Assembly (NCBI GenBank): GCA_022827945.1
Contig: JAJEIT010000065.1
Coordinates: 39,294 to 103,293 of the forward strand
Origin: Dehalococcoidia bacterium
GTDB taxonomy: Bacteria; Chloroflexota; Dehalococcoidia; Tepidiformales; Tepidiformaceae
Reading direction: 5' to 3'
Length of the DNA stretch: 64,000 nt
Below the pieces are notes generated by a model. It made no database searches, was not told the origin of the DNA, and worked only from the letters and a program-made list of their open reading frames with translations. Both the position numbers and the translations under genes were made by a program. Positions 23,173 through 32,155 of this stretch are shown here, one piece after another. Position 1 is the stretch's first letter. Every line of letters starts with the position of its first letter.

Positions 23173-23201
23173 GCGTTATCGCCGTGCGCCCCGCTTGCGT
23201 C
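23173..23201. repeat. 29-bp direct repeat, copy 2
   Basis: Identical to 22549-22577. Confidence 0.95.
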
Positions 23202-23298
23202 CGGAGCGACCGGTGCGCCTGCCCCGAAGCTTCTGCCAGGCGGCGTAGATGACGCCGACAAGCAGGCCCGCGCCGAACATGATGAAGATGTACTCCAC
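23176..23298 (-). CDS. Small (40 aa) single-TM basic-tail protein downstream of the histidine kinase
   Basis: GTG start: VEYIFIMFGAGLLVGVIYAAWQKLRGRRTGRSGRKRGARR*; 14-nt gap after the kinase stop; below the track size cutoff. Confidence 0.45.
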   Translation of the reverse strand: MEYIFIMFGAGLLVGVIYAAWQKLRGRRTGRSGRKRGARR

Positions 23299-23312
23299 GC
23301 CCTGACCCTCGC

Positions 23313-24686
23313 CTAGACCGGCACGCGGGGCTCGCGCCCCACGAAGCGCTTCGGGAGGCGCACGGTCATGGCCGCGCCGCGGCCGTCCTCGTTGCGGGCA
23401 GCGACGGTGCCGCCGTGGGCCTGCACCAGGTGCTTCACGATGGCGAGGCCCAACCCCGCGCCGTCGTCCGCGCGCGAGTGCTCGGCCTTGTAAAAGCGCT
23501 CGAAGACGCGGTCGAGGTCCTGCGCGGCGATGCCCGGGCCGTCGTCGCAGACCTCGACGGCGACGAGCGGATCCTCGTCGCGTACGTCGATCGTGATGAC
23601 GCTCCCGTCGGGGCTGAACTTGAGGGCGTTGTCGAGCAGGTTCGTGACGATGCGGACGGTAGCCGTGCGGTCGGCCTCAACAGCAGGCGTGGCGCCCTCC
23701 GGTCCCTCGACGCGGACGTCGCAGGCTTCGAGCCTGGCGGCGAGGGCGGCCCGCGCCTCCGCCACGGACGACGCCAGGTCCACGGACTCGGGTTCAAGGT
23801 GGATCGCCCCGGACTCTATGCGGGAGAGGTCGAGCAGCTCGTTGGTGAGGAGGGCCATGCGCTCCACCTGGCTGCGGATGCGGCTGAGGAAGGCGGCCTG
23901 CTCGTCCCCTTCGAGGTCGCCCAGCTCAAGCGTCTCGACGAGCGCCCCGATGGCGGCAATGGGCGTCCGCAGCTCGTGGGAGACGTTGCTGATGAAGTCG
24001 CGGCGGACGTGGTCGACGCGCTGCACGTCGGAGAGGTCGACGAGGACGAGGAGCGCGGCCCAGCTCCCGCCCTCGGCCACGGGCACGGCCAGGGCGCGCA
24101 GCTGCGTGCGGTCGCGACCGAAGGGCACGACCCTGGGCTGCGGGACGCTCTCGCCGGCGAGCGCTTCGCGGACGAGCGCGTCGAACTCGTAGTCGCGCAC
24201 GCTCTCGATGAGGGTGCGGCCGACCACCTCGCTTTCCTCCATGCCGAGGAGGGCGAGCGCCGCGGGATTGGCATACTGGACGTCGGTCGTGGCGTCGACG
24301 GCCATGATGCCGTCGGCAGCGGCGGCGAGGGCCGCCTCCAGGCGGGCGTGCTCGGCGGTGATCGCCCGCGAGGAAGCCTCGATCTCGGTGGCCATCACGT
24401 TGAACTCGTGGGTGAGCTGGGCGGTCGGCCCGGTGGTGCGCACGGCGCGGGCGGAGAGGCTGCTGCCGCGGAGGGCGCGGGCTGCTTCGGCCGTTTCGCG
24501 AACGGAGAGGGCCACGGGACGCAGCAGGAGGTAGACGCCGGCGAAGGCGGCGGCGCCCGTCGCGAGCACGGTGACGGCGACCCAGAGGGCATCGCCGGCT
24601 GTCGCGGCGACGATGGCAGCGGCGGAGGCCGCGAGGAGCCCGGCGATCCCGCTGGCGAGGGCCGCTCGGCCAGCGAGGCTGCTCAC
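23313..24686 (-). CDS. Sensor histidine kinase (PhoR-like: TM, HAMP, PAS, HisKA, HATPase)
   Basis: FISNVSHELRTPIAAIGALVETL, DNALKFSPDG, DDGPGIAAQDLDRVFERFYK, GAGLGLAIVKHLVQAHGG. Confidence 0.93.
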   Translation of the reverse strand: MSSLAGRAALASGIAGLLAASAAAIVAATAGDALWVAVTVLATGAAAFAGVYLLLRPVALSVRETAEAARALRGSSLSARAVRTTGPTAQLTHEFNVMATEIEASSRAITAEHARLEAALAAAADGIMAVDATTDVQYANPAALALLGMEESEVVGRTLIESVRDYEFDALVREALAGESVPQPRVVPFGRDRTQLRALAVPVAEGGSWAALLVLVDLSDVQRVDHVRRDFISNVSHELRTPIAAIGALVETLELGDLEGDEQAAFLSRIRSQVERMALLTNELLDLSRIESGAIHLEPESVDLASSVAEARAALAARLEACDVRVEGPEGATPAVEADRTATVRIVTNLLDNALKFSPDGSVITIDVRDEDPLVAVEVCDDGPGIAAQDLDRVFERFYKAEHSRADDGAGLGLAIVKHLVQAHGGTVAARNEDGRGAAMTVRLPKRFVGREPRVPV

Positions 24687-24695
24687 GAGCCCGCC

Positions 24696-25427
24696 CTAGC
24701 CTTCGAAGAGGTACCCGCTTCCGCGAACGGTGCGGATGCGCTCGGGATTGGCCGCATCGGGCTCAATCTTCTGGCGAAGCCAGCGCATATGAACGTCCAC
24801 CGTCCGCGCGTCACCATTGAAGTCGTGCTCCCAGACCGACTCGAGGATGTGCTCGCGGGAGAGCACCTGGCCGGGATTTCGCAACAAGAATAGCAAGAGC
24901 TCGAACTCCCGCGGCTTCAGACGCAGCAGTTCCCCGTCGCGTCGCACCTCGCGCCGCACCGCGTTCACCTCGAGATCGCCGGACTCGACGACGTCTTCGT
25001 CGGGAGCTGTGCTCTGCCGGGTGGGGGCGCGACGGAGGAGGGCGCGCACGCGCGCGAGGAGCTCGCGCATGCCGAAGGGCTTGGGAAGGTAGTCGTCGGC
25101 GCCGGTGTCGAGCCCGGCGACGCGGTCGCCCTCGCCGCCGAGCGCGGTGACCATGATGATGGGCACGTGGGTGTCGCGGCGCAGCGCGCGGCAGACGCCC
25201 ATGCCGTCGACGCCGGGAAGCATGAGGTCGAGGACGATGACGTCGGGCTTGTGGTCGCGGGCCATGCGCAGGCCATCATCGCCGCGCGCCGCGGTGAGCA
25301 CGTCGTAGCCTTCCCGGCGGAGGTGGTGCGCCATCGAGAGGAGGAGGGCTTCCTCGTCCTCGACGACGAGCACGGTTGCCGTCGTGGCCGGCGCGGCAGT
25401 CATTCCGGTTTCAGACTCTTCCGACAT
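24696..25427 (-). CDS. OmpR/PhoB-family response regulator
   Basis: VLVVEDEEALL, PDVIVLDLMLPGVDG, TALGGEGD, winged-helix TVDVHMRWLRQKIEP. Confidence 0.94.
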   Translation of the reverse strand: MSEESETGMTAAPATTATVLVVEDEEALLLSMAHHLRREGYDVLTAARGDDGLRMARDHKPDVIVLDLMLPGVDGMGVCRALRRDTHVPIIMVTALGGEGDRVAGLDTGADDYLPKPFGMRELLARVRALLRRAPTRQSTAPDEDVVESGDLEVNAVRREVRRDGELLRLKPREFELLLFLLRNPGQVLSREHILESVWEHDFNGDARTVDVHMRWLRQKIEPDAANPERIRTVRGSGYLFEG

Positions 25428-25474
25428 CGTGTGAACAGCGCGTGATCGCGGGTCTCGCGCGATCGTCGCACAGG

Positions 25475-26335
25475 CTAGCGTCCCGTGCCGCTGCGGCGCC
25501 GGGCATGCGCTACCAGTTCCTCCACGCTCTCCAGGGGATCAGGGATGCCGGCGTCGGGGGGGCTGATGGCGCGGACGATGGCCAGGTGTTCGATGGCGCG
25601 CACGATGACCCAGCGCCACATGAGCGTGGTGTCGACCGGCGCTACGAGCTGGTACCCCCGCAGGTACACGAAGGCCGCCAGCGGCCTGAACAGGCGTGTG
25701 ATGACGCGCATCGCGGGACTCGGGTCGAGCGGCTCTCCCAGACGCAGCAGCGCCACCGAGCGGGCGACATCCGACTCAGCCGGTCCGGCCGCGCAGAAGC
25801 CCCAGTCGATGACGACGCGGCGCCCGTTGGGCTCGAGCAGGACGTTCCCGGGGTGGAAGTCGCTGTGGCAGAAGCGGTCGCCGCCCTCAAGACCCTCCAG
25901 CGTTTCCTCGGCGAGGGCCGCCAGATGGGGCGGCACCTCGACGTTCCCGATCCACTCACGCACACGCTCGTGCGCGGTCCAGAGCCCCTCAGGTGCCGGG
26001 AGCGCGTTCAGTTGCGCGTGGATCTTGCCCGTCTCCCAGGCCTCTCGCGTCATGAACCAGGGTTTCCGGCCAATCAGGTCGAGTAGATTCTCGCCATCGA
26101 TGCGCTCCATGAGGGTGCCCTCGCGTCCGGCCACGTGCAGCGGCTCCCCGATCCGGGGGGCGGGAATACCGCCGGCGATGGCGGCGGGGATGGCGATGCG
26201 CTCCGGCTCGACGTTGCGCTCGTACCCCTCGCGGAAGAGGCGCAGGGCCTGACCGTCCTCCCAGGCGAAGATCTCGGCTTCGTAGCCCTCGCCCAGCTTC
26301 TCCAGGGTGTCGAGGTCGACGTCCAGGTTGTCCAT
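25475..26335 (-). CDS. Aminoglycoside phosphotransferase (APH)-fold kinase
   Basis: FCHSDFHPGNVLLEPNGRRVVIDWGFCAAGPAESDVAR. Confidence 0.85.
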   Translation of the reverse strand: MDNLDVDLDTLEKLGEGYEAEIFAWEDGQALRLFREGYERNVEPERIAIPAAIAGGIPAPRIGEPLHVAGREGTLMERIDGENLLDLIGRKPWFMTREAWETGKIHAQLNALPAPEGLWTAHERVREWIGNVEVPPHLAALAEETLEGLEGGDRFCHSDFHPGNVLLEPNGRRVVIDWGFCAAGPAESDVARSVALLRLGEPLDPSPAMRVITRLFRPLAAFVYLRGYQLVAPVDTTLMWRWVIVRAIEHLAIVRAISPPDAGIPDPLESVEELVAHARRRSGTGR

Positions 26336-26337
26336 CG

Positions 26338-27744
26338 TCACGAACGGTCCTCCGAGTCGGCAAGGAGCGCCGCCGTGCCCCCCATGCGGCGGGCGATGCG
26401 GGCCGCCTCTTCCTTGTCGCCGGGGGCCAGCTCGCCGTCGAGCACGAGGGTGCTGAGGCGCTCCTTGATGCGCGCGATCCAGGGCCCCGGTTCGCGGCCC
26501 AGCAGGTCCATCAGCTCGCGACCGTCGAGCGGGCTTTCGGCACGGAGCATGGCCGCCTCCTCGGCCTCGACGCGCTCGCAGGCGGCCTCGAGGCGGTCGT
26601 GGTACTCGTTGTCGTCGTAGGTATGGCTGGCGTTGTCCGCGCGCTTGAGAGCGAGGAGGTCGCGCCAGTGCCCCTCGAGGCGACGCATGAAGCGCCGCAC
26701 GAGGCGTCCATCGTCGGGGTCGGGGCGGTCCATGTGGCGCCGCACGAGCAGGGAGAGGAGAGCGCCTTCGCGCTTGCCCAGGCGCAGCCGCTCGGTGAGC
26801 GCGTCCGTCATCTCGGCGCCCACGATCTCGTGGCGGTAGAAGCCCCACTCGCCGTTCTTCTTGACGTGCCGGACGGGGGGCTTGCCGAGATCGTGCAGGA
26901 GCGCGGCCCAGCGGCGTAGCGAGAGGCTCGCGGAGTCGGTGGTGATGGCTTCGACGGTAGCGGTCGTGTGGCCCCAGACATCGAACTTGTGGAAGCGGTT
27001 CTGGTCGCAGCCGGGCATGGCGGCGAGCTCGGGCAGGACGTGGGGCAGGGCGCCGATCTCGCGCAGGGCCTCCAGTCCCTCCTGCGGGTGCTTCCCGCAG
27101 AGGAGGCGCTCGATCTCAGCGGTCACGCGCTCCTGCGAGAGGGTCTCCAGCAGCTCGACGGAGGCGACCATGGCCGCCTTCGTCTCCTCCTCGATTTCGA
27201 AGCCGAGCTGGCTGACAAAGCGCACGCCCCGGAGGATGCGGAGCGGGTCCTCGGCGAAGCGCGTTCGCGGGTCGCCGGGCGCGCGCAGCAGGCGCCGTTC
27301 GATGTCGTCGCGCCCGGCAAAGGGGTCGCGCAGCTCGCCGGTGGCGGTGTTGCGCGCGATGGCGTTCACGGTGAAGTCGCGGCGGGCGAGGTCCTCGTCG
27401 ATCGAACTCCCGAAGGTGACGTCGGGCCAGCGGCTGCCTGCCGCGTAGCTGTCGCCACGGAACGTCGTGATCTCGGCCATCTCATCCTTGAGCAGTACGC
27501 CCGTGGTGCCGAAGCGCTGCCCGATGGTGGCGACGGTCGCGCCCAGTGCGCGGCCAATGCGCTCGGTCTCGTCGGGGAGGGCGCTCGTCGCGTAGTCGGC
27601 GTCGGCCCGGTCCTTGGTGGGCAGGTCGTCGCGCTCTGTAACGGGCAGGCCCCGAAGCTCGTCGCGCACGAGTCCTCCGGCCAGCCACAGCTCGTGGCCG
27701 GCCTCGGCAAACGCCGCGATCAGGGCTTCGCGCGTCGCAGGCAT
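26338..27744 (-). CDS. CCA tRNA nucleotidyltransferase / poly(A) polymerase family with HD domain
   Basis: LAGGLVRDELRG, DADYATSALP, RRDFTVNAIA, RFAEDPLRILRGVRFVSQLGF, LLHDLGKP. Confidence 0.93.
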   Translation of the reverse strand: MPATREALIAAFAEAGHELWLAGGLVRDELRGLPVTERDDLPTKDRADADYATSALPDETERIGRALGATVATIGQRFGTTGVLLKDEMAEITTFRGDSYAAGSRWPDVTFGSSIDEDLARRDFTVNAIARNTATGELRDPFAGRDDIERRLLRAPGDPRTRFAEDPLRILRGVRFVSQLGFEIEEETKAAMVASVELLETLSQERVTAEIERLLCGKHPQEGLEALREIGALPHVLPELAAMPGCDQNRFHKFDVWGHTTATVEAITTDSASLSLRRWAALLHDLGKPPVRHVKKNGEWGFYRHEIVGAEMTDALTERLRLGKREGALLSLLVRRHMDRPDPDDGRLVRRFMRRLEGHWRDLLALKRADNASHTYDDNEYHDRLEAACERVEAEEAAMLRAESPLDGRELMDLLGREPGPWIARIKERLSTLVLDGELAPGDKEEAARIARRMGGTAALLADSEDRS

Positions 27745-27802
27745 GCTCCGATTGTAGAAGAGGGGTCCACCAGGGAGGGTGAAGCTTCGAGAGAACGGAC
27801 CG

Positions 27803-28309
27803 CTAGGGGCTCACGGGTCCGGGAGCGTCTTCCACTACCAGCGTGTAGTACATGCCGCCTTCGTAGTGGCCGGCGATGTCGCAGTAGAGGACGTAGCGGC
27901 CGGCCGGCAGGCTGAAGGTGCGCCCCCCGGCGCCGCCGGGCAGGACCGTCTCGACCGTGCCCACGACGTCCCCGGCGCCATCAAGGTCGACTCGCCCGTT
28001 CGCGAGCGGCAGGTCCTCCTCGCCGAGGTCGGTGCGCACGACGACGAAGCTGTGCCGGACGCCGTCGGCGTTGGAGAGCTCGAAGCGCAGGTCGCCGCTG
28101 GTCACCGCGGGCAGGGCGCCCCCCTCCGATGACCCCAGCCGCCATGCGCCCACGACCTGCACGTTCCCCTCGGCGTCGATGACGCGCAGGTCGCCGTGCG
28201 AATGCGAGTGCGCGTGAAACCCCACGATCGCCACGGTCAGGCCAATCGCGAGCACCAGCCCAACGAACACGAACTGCCGGCGGGAAAGGCCCAGAGTCAT
28301 CGCTACCAT
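27803..28309 (-). CDS. Cupredoxin-like membrane-anchored protein
   Basis: N-terminal TM; HSFVVV...YVLYCDIAGHYEGGMYYTLVV type-I copper ligand pattern (H..C..H..M). Confidence 0.8.
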   Translation of the reverse strand: MVAMTLGLSRRQFVFVGLVLAIGLTVAIVGFHAHSHSHGDLRVIDAEGNVQVVGAWRLGSSEGGALPAVTSGDLRFELSNADGVRHSFVVVRTDLGEEDLPLANGRVDLDGAGDVVGTVETVLPGGAGGRTFSLPAGRYVLYCDIAGHYEGGMYYTLVVEDAPGPVSP

Positions 28310-28316
28310 GGTAGCG
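28301..28316. promoter_or_regulatory. 16-bp perfect palindrome in the divergent cupredoxin / small-ORF promoter region
   Basis: CGCTACCATGGTAGCG; a further TACCAT follows at 28325-28330. Confidence 0.5.
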
Positions 28317-28336
28317 CGCTCTGCTACCATCCCGCC

Positions 28337-28516
28337 GTGATCCCGTTCTTCCTGTGGCGGTGGTGGCAACTCCTCCGCGGAAACACCCTCACCGTGCAGT
28401 ACGCCGAGCTGTGGGCGGAGTGGGATGAGGAGGAGGATAGCGTCTGGGACGTAACTCTCTCCGATGGCCTGGAGGACGAGGACTGGAGCGAGTGTTACGA
28501 GGTGAGCGAGCGATGA
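28337..28516 (+). CDS. Small acidic hypothetical protein (59 aa)
   Basis: GTG start 6 nt after TACCAT; VIPFFLWRWWQLLRGNTLTVQYAELWAEWDEEEDSVWDVTLSDG... Confidence 0.5.
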   Translation: MIPFFLWRWWQLLRGNTLTVQYAELWAEWDEEEDSVWDVTLSDGLEDEDWSECYEVSER

Positions 28517-29475
28517 AGTTTGGCGTGGTTCTTCCCATGATCGGGTCGCTGGCGAGCACCGAGGCGATCGACGCCGTTTGCGACAAGGCGGAGGAGGTCG
28601 GGATCGACTCGATCTGGGTGATCGACCACATCCTCCTGCCCTACAGCATCGGCGCGAAGTACCCGTACAACCTGACGGGGGAGTGGGCGGCCGGGCAGGG
28701 GCCCTGGTGGGACGCGTTCTCGATCATGTCGTACGCGGCCGCGCGAACGAGCACGGTCGAGCTGGGGAGTTGCGTCATCATCCTGCCGTACCGGCACCCG
28801 GTGCACACGGCCAAAATCGTGGCAACCATCGACCAGCTCTCGCGGGGGCGGGTGCAGTTCGGCATCGGCGTGGGCTGGATGAAGGACGAGTTCGACAACC
28901 TCCAGCTCGACTCGTTCCACCACCGGGGCGCGCTGGTAAACGAGCAGATCGAGGTGTTCAAGGAGGTCTGGGCGAACGACCCGGCGTCCTTCGAAGGGGA
29001 CTACTACCGCTTCAACGAAGTGAGCGTCACGCCGAAGCCGTACCAGAGCCCCCACCCGCCGCTCCTCGTTGGCGGTAACACCAACGCCGCCCTCGAGCGC
29101 ACCGCCGCCCTCTGCGACGGCTGGCTGGGAATCAGCCTGCGGCCGCAGCAGCTCGCCGAGCACCGCGCGCGGCTGCTCCAGCGCTGCGACGCGCACGACC
29201 GCGACGGGACCGACATGCCCATCGCGATGCTGCACGGCATCAACCTCACGGATGACCCCGACCACCGCGCCACCCTCGCCGACCACGAGCGCGCCCAGAG
29301 TGTGACGGGCACGGTCGAGCAGGTGGTGGAGGAGCTGCGGGAGTTCGAAGAGGCTGGCCTGACGCACATCATCGCCTCCGCCCGCCGCTTCGGGCGGCCC
29401 GGGGGCGGCCTGCAGGCGGTGCTCGACGGCCTGGACACGCTCGCGCACGACATCATGCCGGCGGTCCGCAGCTAG
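28513..29475 (+). CDS. LLM-class (probably F420-dependent) flavin oxidoreductase
   Basis: MKFGVVLPMIGSLASTEAIDAVCDKAEEVGIDSIWVIDH...LSRGRVQFGIGVGWMKDEF...PPLLVGGNT. Confidence 0.9.
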   Translation: MKFGVVLPMIGSLASTEAIDAVCDKAEEVGIDSIWVIDHILLPYSIGAKYPYNLTGEWAAGQGPWWDAFSIMSYAAARTSTVELGSCVIILPYRHPVHTAKIVATIDQLSRGRVQFGIGVGWMKDEFDNLQLDSFHHRGALVNEQIEVFKEVWANDPASFEGDYYRFNEVSVTPKPYQSPHPPLLVGGNTNAALERTAALCDGWLGISLRPQQLAEHRARLLQRCDAHDRDGTDMPIAMLHGINLTDDPDHRATLADHERAQSVTGTVEQVVEELREFEEAGLTHIIASARRFGRPGGGLQAVLDGLDTLAHDIMPAVRS

Positions 29476-29486
29476 CCCCTTTCCGG

Positions 29487-30320
29487 CTAGATGGGGTGGG
29501 CGGTGAGGAACTGGACGCCGCGGGCGAGGACCTCGCCGGTGAAGACGGCGCCCATGCAGATGTAGAGGAGGCCGGTCGCGCTCTGCATGGAGCGAATCTG
29601 GGCGGTGCGGAGGGCGAGCACCGCGAGGACGAGGGCAAAGGCAAGCCCGACGCCGATGCGGAACCAGAAGAGCGGGTTGGCGAGCAGGCCGCCCTCGACG
29701 GGGTTGGCAGGGGTGGGGGTGATGCGCTCGGGGACGGCAGCGTTGACGACGAGCAGCAAGACCTGCACGACGATGGTCACAATCAGTATCCAGGCGAGCT
29801 CGCGCATGGGGCGCGCTGGGAGCGTGCCCTCGGTGAGGTACCAGTGCCCCCACGTCATCGAGGTGGAGACGGCGCCCATCGCCAGTGTGCCGGCGAGGAG
29901 CGCGAGGAGGACGCCGGCGTAGCCCCAGACGGGCGGCGAGAGCATCCCCGCGAGGAAGGCGACGCAGATCACGCCCACGACGGAGCCGCCGATGGCGACG
30001 ATGCGGCCGATGGGGTCCCAGCCCATGAAGACCATGAAGGCGTAGAAGGCCGAGGTGCCAGTCACGACGAGCAGGAGGTCCTGCATCGGGGCGAACCAGC
30101 CGGTGTCGATCAGGTAGCCGTCGACGTCGGGGCCGACGTTGAGGGAGACGGCGAGCCAGTAGGCGAGTCCGGCGACGATCGCAGCGAGGCCGGACATGGT
30201 CAGGACGAAGCCGCGGGTGACGCCGCCGCGCAGGTCTGCGGCGAGCGTGACCCAGAGGCTGCCGATGGCCAGCTCGATGAGGATGATGAGGAGCGTGTAG
30301 GGGAGCGCCTCCGCGTTCAC
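29487..30320 (-). CDS. Polytopic membrane protein of unknown function
   Basis: At least seven hydrophobic segments; GTG start at VNAEALPYTLLIILIELAIGSLWVTLA. Confidence 0.65.
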   Translation of the reverse strand: MNAEALPYTLLIILIELAIGSLWVTLAADLRGGVTRGFVLTMSGLAAIVAGLAYWLAVSLNVGPDVDGYLIDTGWFAPMQDLLLVVTGTSAFYAFMVFMGWDPIGRIVAIGGSVVGVICVAFLAGMLSPPVWGYAGVLLALLAGTLAMGAVSTSMTWGHWYLTEGTLPARPMRELAWILIVTIVVQVLLLVVNAAVPERITPTPANPVEGGLLANPLFWFRIGVGLAFALVLAVLALRTAQIRSMQSATGLLYICMGAVFTGEVLARGVQFLTAHPI

Positions 30321-30406
30321 GGCAGCGAGTGTAGCAGCGCGTCTGCTTGGAGCCTGCGGGGCGCGTGTGGAGACGCCCTTCGCTATCCTGCCCGGCGGAG
30401 GCGCGT

Positions 30407-32143
30407 GTGAACGACCAGGTCGTGTTGATAACGGGCGCGTCGCGCGGGTTCGGGGCCGAGGCGGCCCGGCGCATCGCGGCGCGGGGCAACCAGGTGGTCG
30501 CAACGATGCGGAATCCTGAGCGGGACGGTCCGGCGGTCGCGGCCGGGCTGGAGGGTCGCATCACGGCGGTACGGCTGGACGTGACCGACCCGGACGGGGT
30601 CGAGCGGGTGGTGGGAGAAACGCTGGCGCGACACGGCCGCATCGACGTGCTCATCAACAACGCGGGATACGGGCTCTACGGGCCGATCGAGGAGGTCTCG
30701 GAAGAGCAGGTGTGGCGGCAGGTCGATACGAACGTGCTGGGGCAGTGGCGGCTGGCGAAGGCGGTGTTGCCGGGGATGCGCCGGCAGGGGGCGGGGAAGA
30801 TCGTGAACGTGAGCTCGCTGGCGGGGCGGGTGCCGGGAGCGTGGCTGGGGATGTACGCGGCCGTGAAACACGCCGTCGAGGGGATGTCGGAGGCACTTCG
30901 CTTCGAGGTAGGCCACACGGGGGTGCAGGTGTGCATCCTCGAGCCGGGGATGTACGTGAGCGACTGGCAGACCGGGAGCCTGGACGTAGCAGCGCCGCAA
31001 CTCGAGGGGCGCAGCGCCTACCAGGAGACCGTTGAGGCGGCGCTGGCGAACTTCCGGGCGCGGGCGAAGACGCGCCCCGCCTCGGGTTCGATCGGGGTGG
31101 CCATGGCGGACATGGTCGAGCTGGAGCAGCCGCTGCCGATGCGCTGGCCGGTGGGGGAGGACAGCACGCACCTGATCGAGTCGCGGCTGAGCACGACGGA
31201 GGCAGGGTGGGAGGCGCTGCGGCTGGCGCGAACCCTGCGGACGTGGCGGCGTCCCGGAGAGCAGGGCGGCGCCGAGCGCGACTGGGGCAGCGAGAGCGTC
31301 GTGCTCATCACGGGGGCGTCGCGGGGATTCGGGGCGGCGGCGGCGCGGGAGTGCGCGGCGCGGGGGAGCCTCGTGGCGGCGACGATGCGGAACCCCGAAC
31401 GGGATGGGGCGGCGGTGCGGGAGGGGTTCGAGGACCGCATCGAGCCGTTCGCGCTGGACGTGACAGATTCGGAGTCGGTCTCGGCGGCGGTGGCGGCGGT
31501 CGTGGAGCGGTTCGGGCGCATCGACGTGCTCGTGAACAACGCGGGCTACGGCCTCTACGGGCCGTTGGAAGACCTGACGGAGGAGGAATGCCGGCGGCAG
31601 CTCGATACGAACCTGCTGGGGCAGTGGCGGATGCAGCAGGCCGTGCTGCCGGGGCTGCGACAGCAGGGCTGGGGGAAGATCGTGAACGTCAGCTCGCTCT
31701 CGGGACAGGTGCCGCGGGCGACGCGGGGGATGTACGCGGCCTCGAAGTTCGCGGTGGAGGCGATGTCGGAGGGCCTGGCGGACGAGGTGGCGCCGTTCGG
31801 CGTGCAGGTCACCATCCTGCAGCCGGGCCAGTACCGGAGCGACTGGCAGACGACCAGCCTCGACGTGTGCGCGGCGGTACGAGAGGGGCGGAGCGCGTAT
31901 CAGCCGGGGATCGAGCGCAAGCTCGAAGAGTTCCGGTCGGTGGCGGCGACGCGGCCGGGGTCGGATGCGGTGGGGATGGCGATCGCCGATGCCGTCCAGT
32001 TGCAGCAGCGGCTGCCGATGCGCTGGCCGCTGGGGGAGGACGCCCTGCGGCTCATCCCGGCGCGGCGGACGACGCCCGACGACGTGTGGGAGCGGGATCG
32101 CCGAGCCGAGGGGTGGGGCTTCACCATGGAGGACATGGCCTAG
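30407..32143 (+). CDS. Tandem SDR-SDR fusion oxidoreductase (two full SDR domains)
   Basis: Both halves carry VVLITGASRGFG, NNAGYGLYGP, NVSSL and Y-AA[VS]-K; same frame, no internal stop. Confidence 0.88.
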   Translation: MNDQVVLITGASRGFGAEAARRIAARGNQVVATMRNPERDGPAVAAGLEGRITAVRLDVTDPDGVERVVGETLARHGRIDVLINNAGYGLYGPIEEVSEEQVWRQVDTNVLGQWRLAKAVLPGMRRQGAGKIVNVSSLAGRVPGAWLGMYAAVKHAVEGMSEALRFEVGHTGVQVCILEPGMYVSDWQTGSLDVAAPQLEGRSAYQETVEAALANFRARAKTRPASGSIGVAMADMVELEQPLPMRWPVGEDSTHLIESRLSTTEAGWEALRLARTLRTWRRPGEQGGAERDWGSESVVLITGASRGFGAAAARECAARGSLVAATMRNPERDGAAVREGFEDRIEPFALDVTDSESVSAAVAAVVERFGRIDVLVNNAGYGLYGPLEDLTEEECRRQLDTNLLGQWRMQQAVLPGLRQQGWGKIVNVSSLSGQVPRATRGMYAASKFAVEAMSEGLADEVAPFGVQVTILQPGQYRSDWQTTSLDVCAAVREGRSAYQPGIERKLEEFRSVAATRPGSDAVGMAIADAVQLQQRLPMRWPLGEDALRLIPARRTTPDDVWERDRRAEGWGFTMEDMA

Positions 32144-32155
32144 GGCGCCACGGCA

